Of a stretch of 64,000 nucleotides of DNA, positions 9,452 through 18,331 are shown in pieces (position 1 is the stretch's first letter; every line of letters starts with the position of its first letter). The position numbers were made by a program, and so were the translations under genes. Under the pieces are notes generated by a model that was not told the origin of the DNA, searched no databases, and worked only from the letters and a program-made list of their open reading frames with translations. Origin of the DNA: Ignavibacteriota bacterium. Its GTDB lineage: Bacteria; Bacteroidota; Ignavibacteria; Ignavibacteriales; Melioribacteraceae. The DNA is taken from NCBI GenBank assembly GCA_016716225.1, contig JADJWT010000001.1:3172501-3236500 (forward strand), read 5' to 3'.

Positions 9452-10090
9452 ATGACGCGAGAAGAAATTAGAAATAAAATTATTGCGAGAAAAGTTGTTG
9501 CGGTTATAAGAATGAAAAATTCTTCGCAATTATTAAAAGTTATAGAAGCGATTAAAATTGGCGGAGTTTCTGGAATTGAATTAACGATGACTATCCCAAA
9601 TGCAATTCAATCAATTGAAATTGCGAACAAAGAATTTGGTGATGAAATATTATTAGGAGTTGGATCAGTTACAAATTCTCAAACCGCAATTGATGCAATA
9701 AATGCCGGTGCAAAATTTGTTGTTTCACCTATTTATAAACCGGATGTTGTCCAAACTGTAATTGATAAAAATTTAGTAGTAATTCCAGGATGCTTTTCAC
9801 CAACAGAAATACAAACTGCATATGAACAAGGTGCGGATTTTGTAAAAATATTTCCAGCAGATAATTTGGGAATGAGTTTTATTAAATCAATAAAAGCTCC
9901 GTTGCCACATTTAAAAGTAATTCCAACTGGAGGTGTAACATTGACAAACGCCATCGATTGGATAAACCACGGTGCAAGTGCTGTTGGTATTGGCTCAGCG
10001 CTGGTTGATAATAAAGCAATTGAAAATAATGATTTTTTAACTCTCACAAATAATGCTATAAAACTTTGTGAAAATCTGGGAATTAATTAG
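9452..10090 (+). CDS. eda: KDPG aldolase (2-dehydro-3-deoxy-phosphogluconate aldolase)
   Basis: Class I aldolase splitting KDPG into pyruvate and glyceraldehyde 3-phosphate, the last step of uronate breakdown by the KDG route. Length 212 is typical. The catalytic pattern is present: Glu43 in GIELTMTIPN, the GVGSVTN phosphate-side loop, IPGCFSPTEI, Schiff-base Lys132 in DFVKIFPA, and IPTGGV. The gene starts one base after the uxaE stop, so the two are certainly cotranscribed. It pairs with the KDG kinase at 10969. Confidence 0.95.
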   Translation: MTREEIRNKIIARKVVAVIRMKNSSQLLKVIEAIKIGGVSGIELTMTIPNAIQSIEIANKEFGDEILLGVGSVTNSQTAIDAINAGAKFVVSPIYKPDVVQTVIDKNLVVIPGCFSPTEIQTAYEQGADFVKIFPADNLGMSFIKSIKAPLPHLKVIPTGGVTLTNAIDWINHGASAVGIGSALVDNKAIENNDFLTLTNNAIKLCENLGIN

Positions 10091-10098
10091 GGAAAATT

Positions 10099-10950
10099 AT
10101 GCAAAAATATTCATTCGAAGATTTAAACGAAAAAGTTTGTGTATTAACCGGCGGCGGTGGAATAATTGGAGCAGTTCTTGCAAAAGGTTTAGCAAGCGTT
10201 GGTGTTAAACTTGCAATTCTTGATATTAAAAAAGAATTAGCAGATAATGTTGCAAATGAAATTAACAATATTTATCATACTGATTCTATTGGAGTTGAAG
10301 CAAATGTATTAGATAAATCATCTTTAGAAAATGCTAAGAAAATTGTATTAAAAAAATTTGGAAAGATTGATATTCTGATTAATGGAGCCGGCGGAAATTC
10401 TCCAAATGCAACAACAAAAGATGAATTTATAACTGATGAAAATATTAATTCTTTGAATGATACTTTTTTTGGGTTAGAACTTGAAGGATTTCAAAAAGTA
10501 TACAATTTAAATTTTCTTGGTACACTTTTGCCAACTATGGTTTTTGCAAAAGAAATGGTAGAAAAAAAATCCGGAGTTATTCTAAATATTTCTTCAATGA
10601 ATTCTTTTAGGCCATTAACAAAAATACCAGCGTATTCTGCAGCTAAATCATCTATAAATAATTTTACGGAATGGCTTGCTGTTCATTTTGCAAAAATGAA
10701 TGTTAGAGTTAATGCAGTTGCACCGGGATTTTTTCTTACAAATCAAAATAGATTTTTACTTATTGATGAAAAGACAAATGAACTTACACAAAGAGGTAAA
10801 AAAATTATTGATAATACACCTATGGGAAAATATGGTGAACCGGAAGATTTAATCGGCGGAACTTTATTTTTGCTTTCAGATATTTCCAGTTTTATTACGG
10901 GAATTGTTTTACCGATTGATGGCGGATTTAATATTTATAGTGGTGTTTAA
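10099..10950 (+). CDS. uxuB: SDR-type D-mannonate oxidoreductase (fructuronate reductase)
   Basis: Short-chain dehydrogenase expected to reduce D-fructuronate to D-mannonate. Seen directly: the cofactor glycine motif TGGGGIIGAVLAKGL, NGAGGNSP (NAG-like), a Ser-Tyr-Lys active site (NISSMNSF then YSAAKSS) and the C-terminal PGFFLTNQNRFLL. The longer loop between the NAG motif and the active site, and the QNR-x-LL plus TPMGKYGEPEDL region, match the Bacillus YjmF/UxuB type rather than KduD. Its position after uxaC, uxaE and eda supports the substrate. The next enzyme expected, mannonate dehydratase UxuA, is not in this window. Confidence 0.8.
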   Translation: MQKYSFEDLNEKVCVLTGGGGIIGAVLAKGLASVGVKLAILDIKKELADNVANEINNIYHTDSIGVEANVLDKSSLENAKKIVLKKFGKIDILINGAGGNSPNATTKDEFITDENINSLNDTFFGLELEGFQKVYNLNFLGTLLPTMVFAKEMVEKKSGVILNISSMNSFRPLTKIPAYSAAKSSINNFTEWLAVHFAKMNVRVNAVAPGFFLTNQNRFLLIDEKTNELTQRGKKIIDNTPMGKYGEPEDLIGGTLFLLSDISSFITGIVLPIDGGFNIYSGV

Positions 10951-10968
10951 AAATAAAATGGAAAATAA

Positions 10969-12048
10969 ATGAGTATAGAATTAAAAAATAATTACAAATA
11001 TTCTTTGGTTGTGCCCACAAGTATGGGTGTTAGAATTACACCGGCGAATGGTCAGCCGGTTCATAGCAGCGAACAGTTTACTTTATATGTTACCAGTGCA
11101 GAAACAAACGTTGCAAGTATTGCTTCATATTTAGGAATGCCGGTAAAAGTCTTAACAACTTTTGTAAAAGATAGCCCAATTGCAAAAATTATTAAATCAA
11201 ATATAAAATCTAGAAATATGGATTTTGAAGGCAAAGAAATTTCACAAGACGGTCCTTGGGGATATCGTCATCAATTTAATATTGCAGATAGCGGAATTGG
11301 CTCGCGCGGACCTAGAGTTCACAATGATAGAGCTGGAGAAGTTGGTCGAACTTTAAACGCAAAAGATTTTGATCTTGAAAAGATATTTAATAAAGATGGA
11401 GTTCAAATTTTACATTTATCCGGATTGATTGCAGCGCTTTCTCCGGAGACAAGTAATTTTTGTTTGGAGTTAGCAAGAGCAGCAAAAAAGTATGGAACTA
11501 AAATATCATTTGATCTAAATTATCGCGCATCGTTTTGGAAAGGAAGAGAAAAAGAATTATCATCAGCATTTTCTGAAATTGCTTCAGTGTCAGATATTCT
11601 AGTTGGTAATGAAGAAGATTTTCAACTTTGTTTAAATATTGAAGGACCGGAAGCTGGTGGAAAAGGTTTGGAAAAAAAAATCGAAAGCTTTAAAGAAATG
11701 ATAAATAAAGTGAAAGCTAAATATCCAAATACTTCAGTTTATGCAACAACTCTTCGTGAAGTTGAAAATGCCAATAAACATTTGTGGGGAGCAATTATGC
11801 TTGAGGGTGAAAATTGGCATATTGTAAACCCAAGAGAAATAAGTGTGTTAGATAGAATTGGCGGCGGAGATGGATTTGTCGGTGGATTGATTTATGGAAT
11901 TCTGAAAAATTGGGAACCGGAAAAATGGATTCAATTCGGCTGGGCTTCCGGTGCTTTGGCAACAACATTTTTGACCGATTATGCCCAACCGGCAGATGAG
12001 GAAATGGTTTGGAGTGTTTGGGAAGGAAATGCTAGAGTTAAAAGATAG
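10969..12048 (+). CDS. kdgK: 2-dehydro-3-deoxygluconokinase (PfkB-family sugar kinase)
   Basis: Phosphorylates 2-keto-3-deoxygluconate to KDPG, feeding the Eda aldolase upstream. A PfkB ribokinase-fold protein of 359 residues. The second PfkB signature is DRIGGGDGFVGG (295-306) with catalytic Asp301, and FDLNYRASFW (181-190) is the pattern seen in KDG kinases. The early RITPANGQPVHSSEQF region resembles the sugar-binding segment. Gap to uxuB is 18 bp. A related specificity (for example another hexonate) cannot be excluded, which matters because a gluconate kinase is otherwise missing from the window. Confidence 0.85.
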   Translation: MSIELKNNYKYSLVVPTSMGVRITPANGQPVHSSEQFTLYVTSAETNVASIASYLGMPVKVLTTFVKDSPIAKIIKSNIKSRNMDFEGKEISQDGPWGYRHQFNIADSGIGSRGPRVHNDRAGEVGRTLNAKDFDLEKIFNKDGVQILHLSGLIAALSPETSNFCLELARAAKKYGTKISFDLNYRASFWKGREKELSSAFSEIASVSDILVGNEEDFQLCLNIEGPEAGGKGLEKKIESFKEMINKVKAKYPNTSVYATTLREVENANKHLWGAIMLEGENWHIVNPREISVLDRIGGGDGFVGGLIYGILKNWEPEKWIQFGWASGALATTFLTDYAQPADEEMVWSVWEGNARVKR

Positions 12049-12083
12049 TATTTAAACATAAAATGATGGAAAGGTAAGTATAA

Positions 12084-13358
12084 ATGTTATTGTTTGCTCG
12101 CGGATCAGAAAATGATGTTCTTGATTCACAAATATTGAGGGAAGCGCTTTTTACTTCTTTTGAAAAATTAGGAAATAAAAATAAAGTTCTTGCTATACCT
12201 CCCGATTTTACTCGTTATCATTCACGTGCCGGTGAACTTACAACCATTTCATATGAATATTATAAGAAAAATTTAACTGATATTCTTCCTGCGCTTGGAA
12301 CTCATTTTGCAATGACGGAAAAAGAAATTGATAAAATGTTTCCGGGAATTCATCATAATTTATTTCGAGTTCATAATTGGAGAAATGATTTAGTTACATT
12401 GGGAAAAGTTCCATCGGAATATATAAAAAATGTTTCTGAAGGAAAAGTTGATTATGATTGGCCAGCTCAAGTAAACAAACTTTTAGTTGAAGGAAATTTC
12501 GATTTAATTCTTTCAATCGGACAAGTAGTTCCACATGAAGTTGTGGGTATGGCAAATTATAATAAAAATATATTTGTCGGAACCGGCGGAGCTGAAGGTA
12601 TTAATAAAAGTCATTTCCTTGGTGCTGCATATGGAATGGAACGAATGATGGGCAGAGCTGATACACCGGTGAGAAAAGTTTTAAATTATGCATCAGATAA
12701 TTTTGCTAATCAACTACCAATTATTTATGTGCAGACGGTTATTGGTAAAGATGAAAATGGTAAATTAGTTGTAAGAGGATTATATATTGGAGATGATTTT
12801 GAATGTTTTAAACTTGCTGCAGAATTATCTTTAAAAGTAAATTTTCAAATGCTGGATAATCCATTAAAAAAAGTCATAGTTTTTTTAGATCCATCAGAAT
12901 TTAAATCAACTTGGCTTGGTAATAAAAGTATTTACAGAACCCGCATGGCTATTAAAGATGATGGTGAATTAATTGTACTTGCTCCGGGTTTAAGAGAATT
13001 TGGTGAAGATCCCGGGATAGATAAATTAATTAGAAAATATGGATATGTAACAACTCCCGAAGTTTTGGAGTTAGTAAAAAAAAATGATGACCTAAAAAAT
13101 AATCTAAGTGCAGCTGCACATTTAATTCACGGTTCTTCAGAAGGAAGATTTAAAATTACTTACTGTCCCGGAAATATTTCTCAAAAAGAAATTGAAAGCG
13201 TAAATTTTAATTATGCTGATCTTAATGAAATGTTAAATATTTATAATCCAGAAAACCTAAAAGATGGTTTTAACACTATGCCAAATGGAGAAGAAATCTT
13301 TTTCATCTCAAACCCCGCTTTAGGTTTGTGGGCATGGAAAAATAAATTTATTGATTAA
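12084..13358 (+). CDS. LarA-family (nickel-pincer) hydroxyacid racemase/epimerase homologue
   Basis: Belongs to the lactate racemase LarA superfamily (DUF2088). The four residues central to LarA chemistry are all in place: His74 (LGTHFAMTEKE), His151 (VVPHEVVG), Lys161 (NYNKNIFVGTGG, cofactor attachment) and His177 (INKSHF, nickel ligand). Its 424 residues match the family. Members epimerise C2 of 2-hydroxyacids, and D-gluconate 2-epimerase activity, linking mannonate and gluconate, is reported for the superfamily. Here it sits between the mannonate-forming UxuB, a sugar kinase and Gnd, while UxuA is absent. I infer a mannonate/gluconate epimerase. Activity would need LarB, LarC and LarE elsewhere in the genome. 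Start supported by GGAAAGG at about 12069. Confidence 0.8.
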   Translation: MLLFARGSENDVLDSQILREALFTSFEKLGNKNKVLAIPPDFTRYHSRAGELTTISYEYYKKNLTDILPALGTHFAMTEKEIDKMFPGIHHNLFRVHNWRNDLVTLGKVPSEYIKNVSEGKVDYDWPAQVNKLLVEGNFDLILSIGQVVPHEVVGMANYNKNIFVGTGGAEGINKSHFLGAAYGMERMMGRADTPVRKVLNYASDNFANQLPIIYVQTVIGKDENGKLVVRGLYIGDDFECFKLAAELSLKVNFQMLDNPLKKVIVFLDPSEFKSTWLGNKSIYRTRMAIKDDGELIVLAPGLREFGEDPGIDKLIRKYGYVTTPEVLELVKKNDDLKNNLSAAAHLIHGSSEGRFKITYCPGNISQKEIESVNFNYADLNEMLNIYNPENLKDGFNTMPNGEEIFFISNPALGLWAWKNKFID

Positions 13359-13410
13359 AAATAAAGATATCTCAATTGCAAAATCGCTGATTCGATATGA
13401 AAAGAGGAGT

Positions 13411-13450
13411 TGTCATTTCGAATCCGTTGGCTAACAGATGAGGAATCTCG
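13411..13450. repeat. Intergenic repeat-like element (GTCATTTCGAA...GAGGAATCTCG)
   Basis: The gap between the LarA homologue and the pdxB-like gene contains tgtcatttcgaatccgttgg followed by gaggaatctcg. This pattern (TGTCATTTCGA ... GAGGAATCT) is a common dispersed intergenic repeat in Bacteroidota-related genomes. Only one copy is visible in the window, so the call rests on recognition rather than on comparison. Confidence 0.45.
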
Positions 13451-13465
13451 TTTATAAAAAAAATT

Positions 13466-14608
13466 ATGGTAAAAAAAATAAAAATTATTGCAGATGATAA
13501 AATTCCATTTCTAGAAGGAGTGCTTGAACCCTTTGCTGATATTGAATATTATCCTGGTAAAGAAATTACAAATAGAATTATAAAAAATGCAGATGCATTA
13601 ATTACTCGTACAAGAACAAAGTGTAACAAAGATTTTCTTGATGGATCAACAATAAAATTAATTACAACTGCTACAATCGGTTATGATCATATCGATACAA
13701 AATATTGTGATGAAATTAATATAAAATGGGTAAACGCACCCGGATGCAATTCATCGTCTGTTATGCAATATATTACTTCTGCATTATTAACCATTGCGAA
13801 AAAAGAAAGTATAAATTTAGAAGAAAATACAATTGGAATTATTGGTGTTGGTAATGTTGGAAGTAAAATTCAAAAAGTTGCAGAAATTTTGGGAATGAAA
13901 ATATTGTTAAATGATCCACCACGAGAAAGAAAAGAAGGAAGCGAAAAATTTTCCTCACTAAAAAAAATAATTGCTGAAGCAGATATTATTACTTTTCATG
14001 TGCCGTTAAATAAAGTTGGGATTGATAAAACATATCATTTAGCAGATGATAATTTTTTCAATCAACTAAAGAAAAAACCAATAATCATAAATTCTTCTCG
14101 GGGCGAAGTTGTTGAAACCAATGCTTTAAAATCTGCAATAAAAAATAAAAAAATTAGTAATGTAATTTTAGATGTTTGGGAAAATGAACCAAATATTGAT
14201 TTGGAATTATTAGATCTAATTGATATTGCAACTCCACATATTGCGGGTTATTCAGCTGATGGTAAAGCAAATGGAACATCTGTTTGCGTAAATAAAATAA
14301 ATGAATATTTCAATTTGGGTTTAGAAAAAAAATGGTATCCTAAAAATATTCCTTTACCCCAAAATGGCAATGAAATAAATATAAACTGTTCAAATAAACA
14401 AGATCAAGAATTATTATTTGAAATTGTTGAACAAACTTATTCAATTGTTGAAGATGATTATCGTTTGAGAAACTCAACTCATACATTTGAAAAGCAGAGA
14501 GGGGACTATCCAGTCAGAAGAGAATTCAATAATTATATTTTAAATATTGAAAACTGTAATAATGATGTGATATGTAAACTTTCTAAACTAGGATTTAACA
14601 TCAAATAA
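13466..14608 (+). CDS. pdxB: 4-phosphoerythronate dehydrogenase (PdxB-like D-2-hydroxyacid dehydrogenase)
   Basis: NAD-dependent D-2-hydroxyacid dehydrogenase. PdxB oxidises 4-phospho-D-erythronate in the DXP-dependent vitamin B6 pathway. The 380-residue length equals PdxB. Evidence: ADDKIPFLEGVLEPFADIEYY at the start, TTATIGYDHID, the Rossmann motif IGIIGVGNVGSKI, NSSRGEVVE, DVWENEP and TPHIAGYSADGK. The C-terminal YRLRNSTHTFEKQR...YPVRREF is the PdxB dimerisation domain and argues against a generic dehydrogenase. Its place between a LarA homologue and gnd inside a uronate operon is odd for a B6 gene. It could act on a sugar-acid phosphate instead. Confidence 0.8.
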   Translation: MVKKIKIIADDKIPFLEGVLEPFADIEYYPGKEITNRIIKNADALITRTRTKCNKDFLDGSTIKLITTATIGYDHIDTKYCDEINIKWVNAPGCNSSSVMQYITSALLTIAKKESINLEENTIGIIGVGNVGSKIQKVAEILGMKILLNDPPRERKEGSEKFSSLKKIIAEADIITFHVPLNKVGIDKTYHLADDNFFNQLKKKPIIINSSRGEVVETNALKSAIKNKKISNVILDVWENEPNIDLELLDLIDIATPHIAGYSADGKANGTSVCVNKINEYFNLGLEKKWYPKNIPLPQNGNEININCSNKQDQELLFEIVEQTYSIVEDDYRLRNSTHTFEKQRGDYPVRREFNNYILNIENCNNDVICKLSKLGFNIK

Positions 14609-14627
14609 AATATTTTCAAAAAAATAT

Positions 14628-16097
14628 ATGGATAGAAAGACAATGGAAAAAAAAGCTGATATTGGAATTGTTGGTTTAGCAGTAATGGGTGAAAATCTTA
14701 TACTTAATATGGAGAGCAAAGGGTTTACTGTTGCAGCTTATAACCGAACAGTTGAAAAAGTTGATAATTTTATCAATGGAAGAGCAAAAGGGAAAAATAT
14801 TATTGGAGCACATTCTGTTGAAGAATTTGTTGCATCTCTTAAAACTCCACGTAAAGTAATGATTATGGTTAAAGCTGGTAAACCAGTTGATGATTTTATT
14901 GATCAAGTAATCCCTTATTTGGAAAATGGCGATATAATTATTGACGGAGGGAATTCTCATTTTCCAGATACAACTCGTAGAACAAAATATGTTGAAAGCA
15001 AAGGATTATTATATATTGGTACGGGAGTTTCCGGTGGAGAGGAAGGTGCACTTAAGGGACCTTCAATAATGCCGGGAGGTTCGCATAAAGCTTGGGAACA
15101 TGTAAAACAAATTTTCCAATCTATTTCTGCAAAGGTAAGTGATGGAAGTCCTTGCTGTGATTGGGTTGGCGAAAATGGTGCCGGACATTTTGTTAAAATG
15201 GTTCACAACGGTATTGAATATGGTGATATGCAATTAATTACTGAAGCATATCAAATTATGAAAGAATTATTAGGAATGTCAGCTGATGAAATGCATGAAG
15301 TTTTTAAAAAGTGGAATGAAGGAGAGTTAGATAGTTATTTAATTGAAATTACTCGGGATATTCTTGCTTATAAAGATGAAGATAATTTACCTCTTGTCGA
15401 TAAAATTCTTGATACAGCCGGACAAAAAGGAACCGGAAAATGGACCGGAACAGCTGCATTAGATTTGGGCGTTCCACTTACACTTATTGGCGAAGCCGTA
15501 TTTGCAAGATGTTTATCAGCACAAAAAAAGGAAAGAGTTGAAGCATCAAAAATTTTAAGCGGACCAGATCCAAAATTTGGTGGCGATAAAAAAGAATTTA
15601 TAAAAGATCTTGAAAGAGCTTTATACGCAAGTAAACTTGTTTCTTATGCACAAGGATTTGTTTTAATGAAAGCCGCCGCCGAAGAATATGGATGGAATTT
15701 AAATAACGGGGGAATTGCGCTGATGTGGAGAGGCGGATGTATAATTCGTTCGGTATTTTTAGGCAAAATTAAAGAAGCATTTGATCGTAATCCAAATTTA
15801 TCTAATTTATTGCTCGATCCGTTCTTTAAATCAAAAATCGAAGAAGCCCAAGAAAGTTGGAGGAAAGTTATATCAACTTCTATACTTAATGGTATTTGGG
15901 TTCCGGCTATGAGTACTGCGCTAAATTATTTTGATGGATTTAGAAATGAACGATTACCTGCAAATTTACTACAAGCTCAACGTGATTATTTTGGTGCACA
16001 CACATATGAAAGAATTGATAAACCAAGGGGAGAGTTTTTCCATACAAACTGGACCGGACGTGGTGGCGATACTGCATCATCGACTTATACTGTATAA
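14628..16097 (+). CDS. gnd: 6-phosphogluconate dehydrogenase, decarboxylating
   Basis: Oxidatively decarboxylates 6-phosphogluconate to ribulose 5-phosphate with NAD(P)+. Motifs: GIVGLAVMGENLILNM (nucleotide binding), DGGNSHFPDT, VSGGEEGALKGPSIMPGG, the catalytic-lysine region GHFVKMVHNGIEYGDMQLI, AGQKGTGKWT, and a full C-terminal domain ending with FFHTNWTGRGG. The 489-residue length is close to GndA. A second ATG at 14643 gives a start closer to homologues (MEKKADIGIVG) and is equally likely. Finding gnd inside a uronate operon, rather than with zwf, suggests that 6-phosphogluconate is produced by this pathway. Confidence 0.96.
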   Translation: MDRKTMEKKADIGIVGLAVMGENLILNMESKGFTVAAYNRTVEKVDNFINGRAKGKNIIGAHSVEEFVASLKTPRKVMIMVKAGKPVDDFIDQVIPYLENGDIIIDGGNSHFPDTTRRTKYVESKGLLYIGTGVSGGEEGALKGPSIMPGGSHKAWEHVKQIFQSISAKVSDGSPCCDWVGENGAGHFVKMVHNGIEYGDMQLITEAYQIMKELLGMSADEMHEVFKKWNEGELDSYLIEITRDILAYKDEDNLPLVDKILDTAGQKGTGKWTGTAALDLGVPLTLIGEAVFARCLSAQKKERVEASKILSGPDPKFGGDKKEFIKDLERALYASKLVSYAQGFVLMKAAAEEYGWNLNNGGIALMWRGGCIIRSVFLGKIKEAFDRNPNLSNLLLDPFFKSKIEEAQESWRKVISTSILNGIWVPAMSTALNYFDGFRNERLPANLLQAQRDYFGAHTYERIDKPRGEFFHTNWTGRGGDTASSTYTV

Positions 16098-16136
16098 TTG
16101 AAAAATAGAATATTGTAAAATAAAAATGGAGAAAAA

Positions 16137-16970
16137 ATGGAAGTTCGAAATTCACCTGATAAAATCGGCTTTAGTTATCTATCAACTGATGAATTAAGAG
16201 AAAGTTTTTTGATAGATTCGTTATTTGTGAAAAATCAAATTCCGTTGGTGTATTCCGATGTTGATAGATCAATTACCGGTTCCGCAGTTCCGGTTGGTAA
16301 AATGTTAAAATTGGTTGCAACAAAAAAAGAAATGGCTGCCGATTATTTTACAGAAAGAAGAGAAATTGGCATAATCAATATTGGTGGAAAAGGAACAATT
16401 ACTGTTGATAAAGTAAATTATGCAATGAACAACATTGATGCTCTATATATTGGTAAAGGGGCAAAGGATATTTCTTTCAAAAGCACTAATTCAAAAAATC
16501 CAGCTAAGTTTTATTTTGTAAGCTATCCTGCACATACTTCTTATCCAACTAAACAAATAAAAATAGATGATGCAGTTTCTGTAAATTTGGGAAGTGTGGC
16601 AGATTCTAATAAAAGAACAATTCACAAATACATTTTACCTGGCAAAGTTGAAAGTTGCCAGCTTGTAATGGGATTAACAATTTTAGATGAAGGAAGTGTT
16701 TGGAATACAATGCCGGCGCATACACATCAGAGACGCTCAGAAGTATATATGTATTTTAATTTACGTCCGGAATCTATTGTTGTTCATTTACTTGGGGAGC
16801 CTTCAGAAACAAGGCATGTAATTATTCGTAATGAGCAAGCTGTACTTTCTACAAGCTGGTCAATGCATTCCGGCTGCGGAACACAAAACTATTCATTTAT
16901 CTGGGCAATGGGCGGTGAAAATCAAGTATTTGATGATATGGATTGGATAGATATGAAAGAGTTAAAATAA
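16137..16970 (+). CDS. kduI: 5-keto-4-deoxyuronate isomerase
   Basis: Isomerises 5-keto-4-deoxyuronate (DKI), which forms from unsaturated uronates released by GH105 or PL22 enzymes, to 2,5-diketo-3-deoxygluconate for KduD. Length 277 is normal. The cupin zinc ligands are visible: His195, His197 and Glu202 in MPAHTHQRRSEVYMYF, and His244 in WSMHSGCGTQNYSFIW. The C-terminus GENQVFDDMDWIDMKEL is characteristic. A good Shine-Dalgarno (GGAG at about 16127) precedes the start. Confidence 0.97.
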   Translation: MEVRNSPDKIGFSYLSTDELRESFLIDSLFVKNQIPLVYSDVDRSITGSAVPVGKMLKLVATKKEMAADYFTERREIGIINIGGKGTITVDKVNYAMNNIDALYIGKGAKDISFKSTNSKNPAKFYFVSYPAHTSYPTKQIKIDDAVSVNLGSVADSNKRTIHKYILPGKVESCQLVMGLTILDEGSVWNTMPAHTHQRRSEVYMYFNLRPESIVVHLLGEPSETRHVIIRNEQAVLSTSWSMHSGCGTQNYSFIWAMGGENQVFDDMDWIDMKELK

Positions 16971-17000
16971 ATTATTTTCTCACTTAAAAAGGGAAGAACA

Positions 17001-18296
17001 ATGCTTGAAACAAAAACAGAATTGACGAAAACTGACGATGATCAAAAAAAGAAAATTGGTAATTACAGGTGGCTTATAGTTGCATTAATATTTTTTGCTA
17101 CTACAATTAATTATGTTGATAGAGCAGTTTTGGGTGTTCTTGCCCCAACTCTTAGAGATGAAATAGGATGGAGCGACCAAGAATATGGTTATATTAGCGC
17201 TGCATTTACATTAGCCTATGCAATTGGTTTTCTTTTTGCCGGCTGGTTTATTGATAAGGTTGGATCAAAATTAGGTTATACTTTATATTTAACTATTTGG
17301 TCATTAGCTGCCGCAGCACATGCATTAGTCAAATCAACTTTCGGTTTTGGTATTGCACGCTTTGCTTTGGGCATTGGTGAATCAGGAAACTTTCCCGCTG
17401 CAATAAAAACCGTAGCAGAATGGTTTCCCAAAAAAGAGAGAGCATTAGCAACGGGAATATTTAATGCTGGTACTAATGTTGGAGCCGTAATTGCTCCATT
17501 GGTTGTTCCGTGGCTTGCATTAAATTGGGGATGGCAATCAGCTTTTATTGTTACAGGATTATCTGGATTAATTTGGATTGTATTTTGGTGGCCAGTTTAT
17601 AAAAAACCATCAGAACATCCAAAAGTTTCAGAAGCAGAATTAGCGCATATTGAAAGCGATCCGCCTGATCCGGCAATAAAAATATCTTGGTCTAGATTAT
17701 TGCAATTTAAACAGACTTGGGCTTTCGCATCTGGAAAATTTCTTACCGATGCTATTTGGTGGTTTTATTTATTCTGGTTTCCATTATTTATGAATGATAG
17801 ATTTGGCGTAAACTTAAGCTCTATCGGGTTACCTATGATTGTTGTTTATGTTCTTGCAGATTTTGGATCTGTCGGCGGAGGATGGCTCAGTTCATTTTTA
17901 CTTAAGAAAAATTGGACTGTGAATGCCGCTCGAAAAATTGCAATGTTAATTTGTGCATTATTAATTTTACCTGTTGCAGCTTCACCATATGTTGAAGATA
18001 AATGGATTGCTGTAATTCTAATTGGTGTTGCAGCCGCCGCGCATCAAGGATTTTCAGCTAATATTTTTACAACTACTTCAGATATGTTCCCGAGAAAAGC
18101 AGTTGGTTCGGTTGTTGGAATTGGAGGCTTCGCTGGTGCAATGGGAGGTTTCATTATGAATTTAGGTGCTGGATGGTTAAAACAAAATACCGGAAGCTAT
18201 GAAATTATGTTTGCCATTGCTGCGGTTATTTATCTCATTGCTTTATTGATTATGCACGTGTTGGTTCCTAAACTTGAACCGGCTGTAATTGAATAA
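17001..18296 (+). CDS. MFS hexuronate transporter (ExuT-like, ACS family)
   Basis: Twelve-helix major facilitator of the anion:cation symporter family, likely importing glucuronate or galacturonate across the inner membrane with protons. The first helix has the family mark TTINYVDRAVLGVLAP; GWFIDKVGSKLGY is the loop 2-3 motif; GIGESGNFPAAIKTVAEWFP is typical of ExuT/GudP proteins. Length 431 fits. It lies between kduI and the glucuronokinase gene, so hexuronate is the most sensible substrate, although short-chain sugar acids cannot be excluded. Confidence 0.88.
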   Translation: MLETKTELTKTDDDQKKKIGNYRWLIVALIFFATTINYVDRAVLGVLAPTLRDEIGWSDQEYGYISAAFTLAYAIGFLFAGWFIDKVGSKLGYTLYLTIWSLAAAAHALVKSTFGFGIARFALGIGESGNFPAAIKTVAEWFPKKERALATGIFNAGTNVGAVIAPLVVPWLALNWGWQSAFIVTGLSGLIWIVFWWPVYKKPSEHPKVSEAELAHIESDPPDPAIKISWSRLLQFKQTWAFASGKFLTDAIWWFYLFWFPLFMNDRFGVNLSSIGLPMIVVYVLADFGSVGGGWLSSFLLKKNWTVNAARKIAMLICALLILPVAASPYVEDKWIAVILIGVAAAAHQGFSANIFTTTSDMFPRKAVGSVVGIGGFAGAMGGFIMNLGAGWLKQNTGSYEIMFAIAAVIYLIALLIMHVLVPKLEPAVIE

Positions 18297-18331
18297 AATA
18301 AAAATTTATTAAATATATTTTTGGGTTAAAA

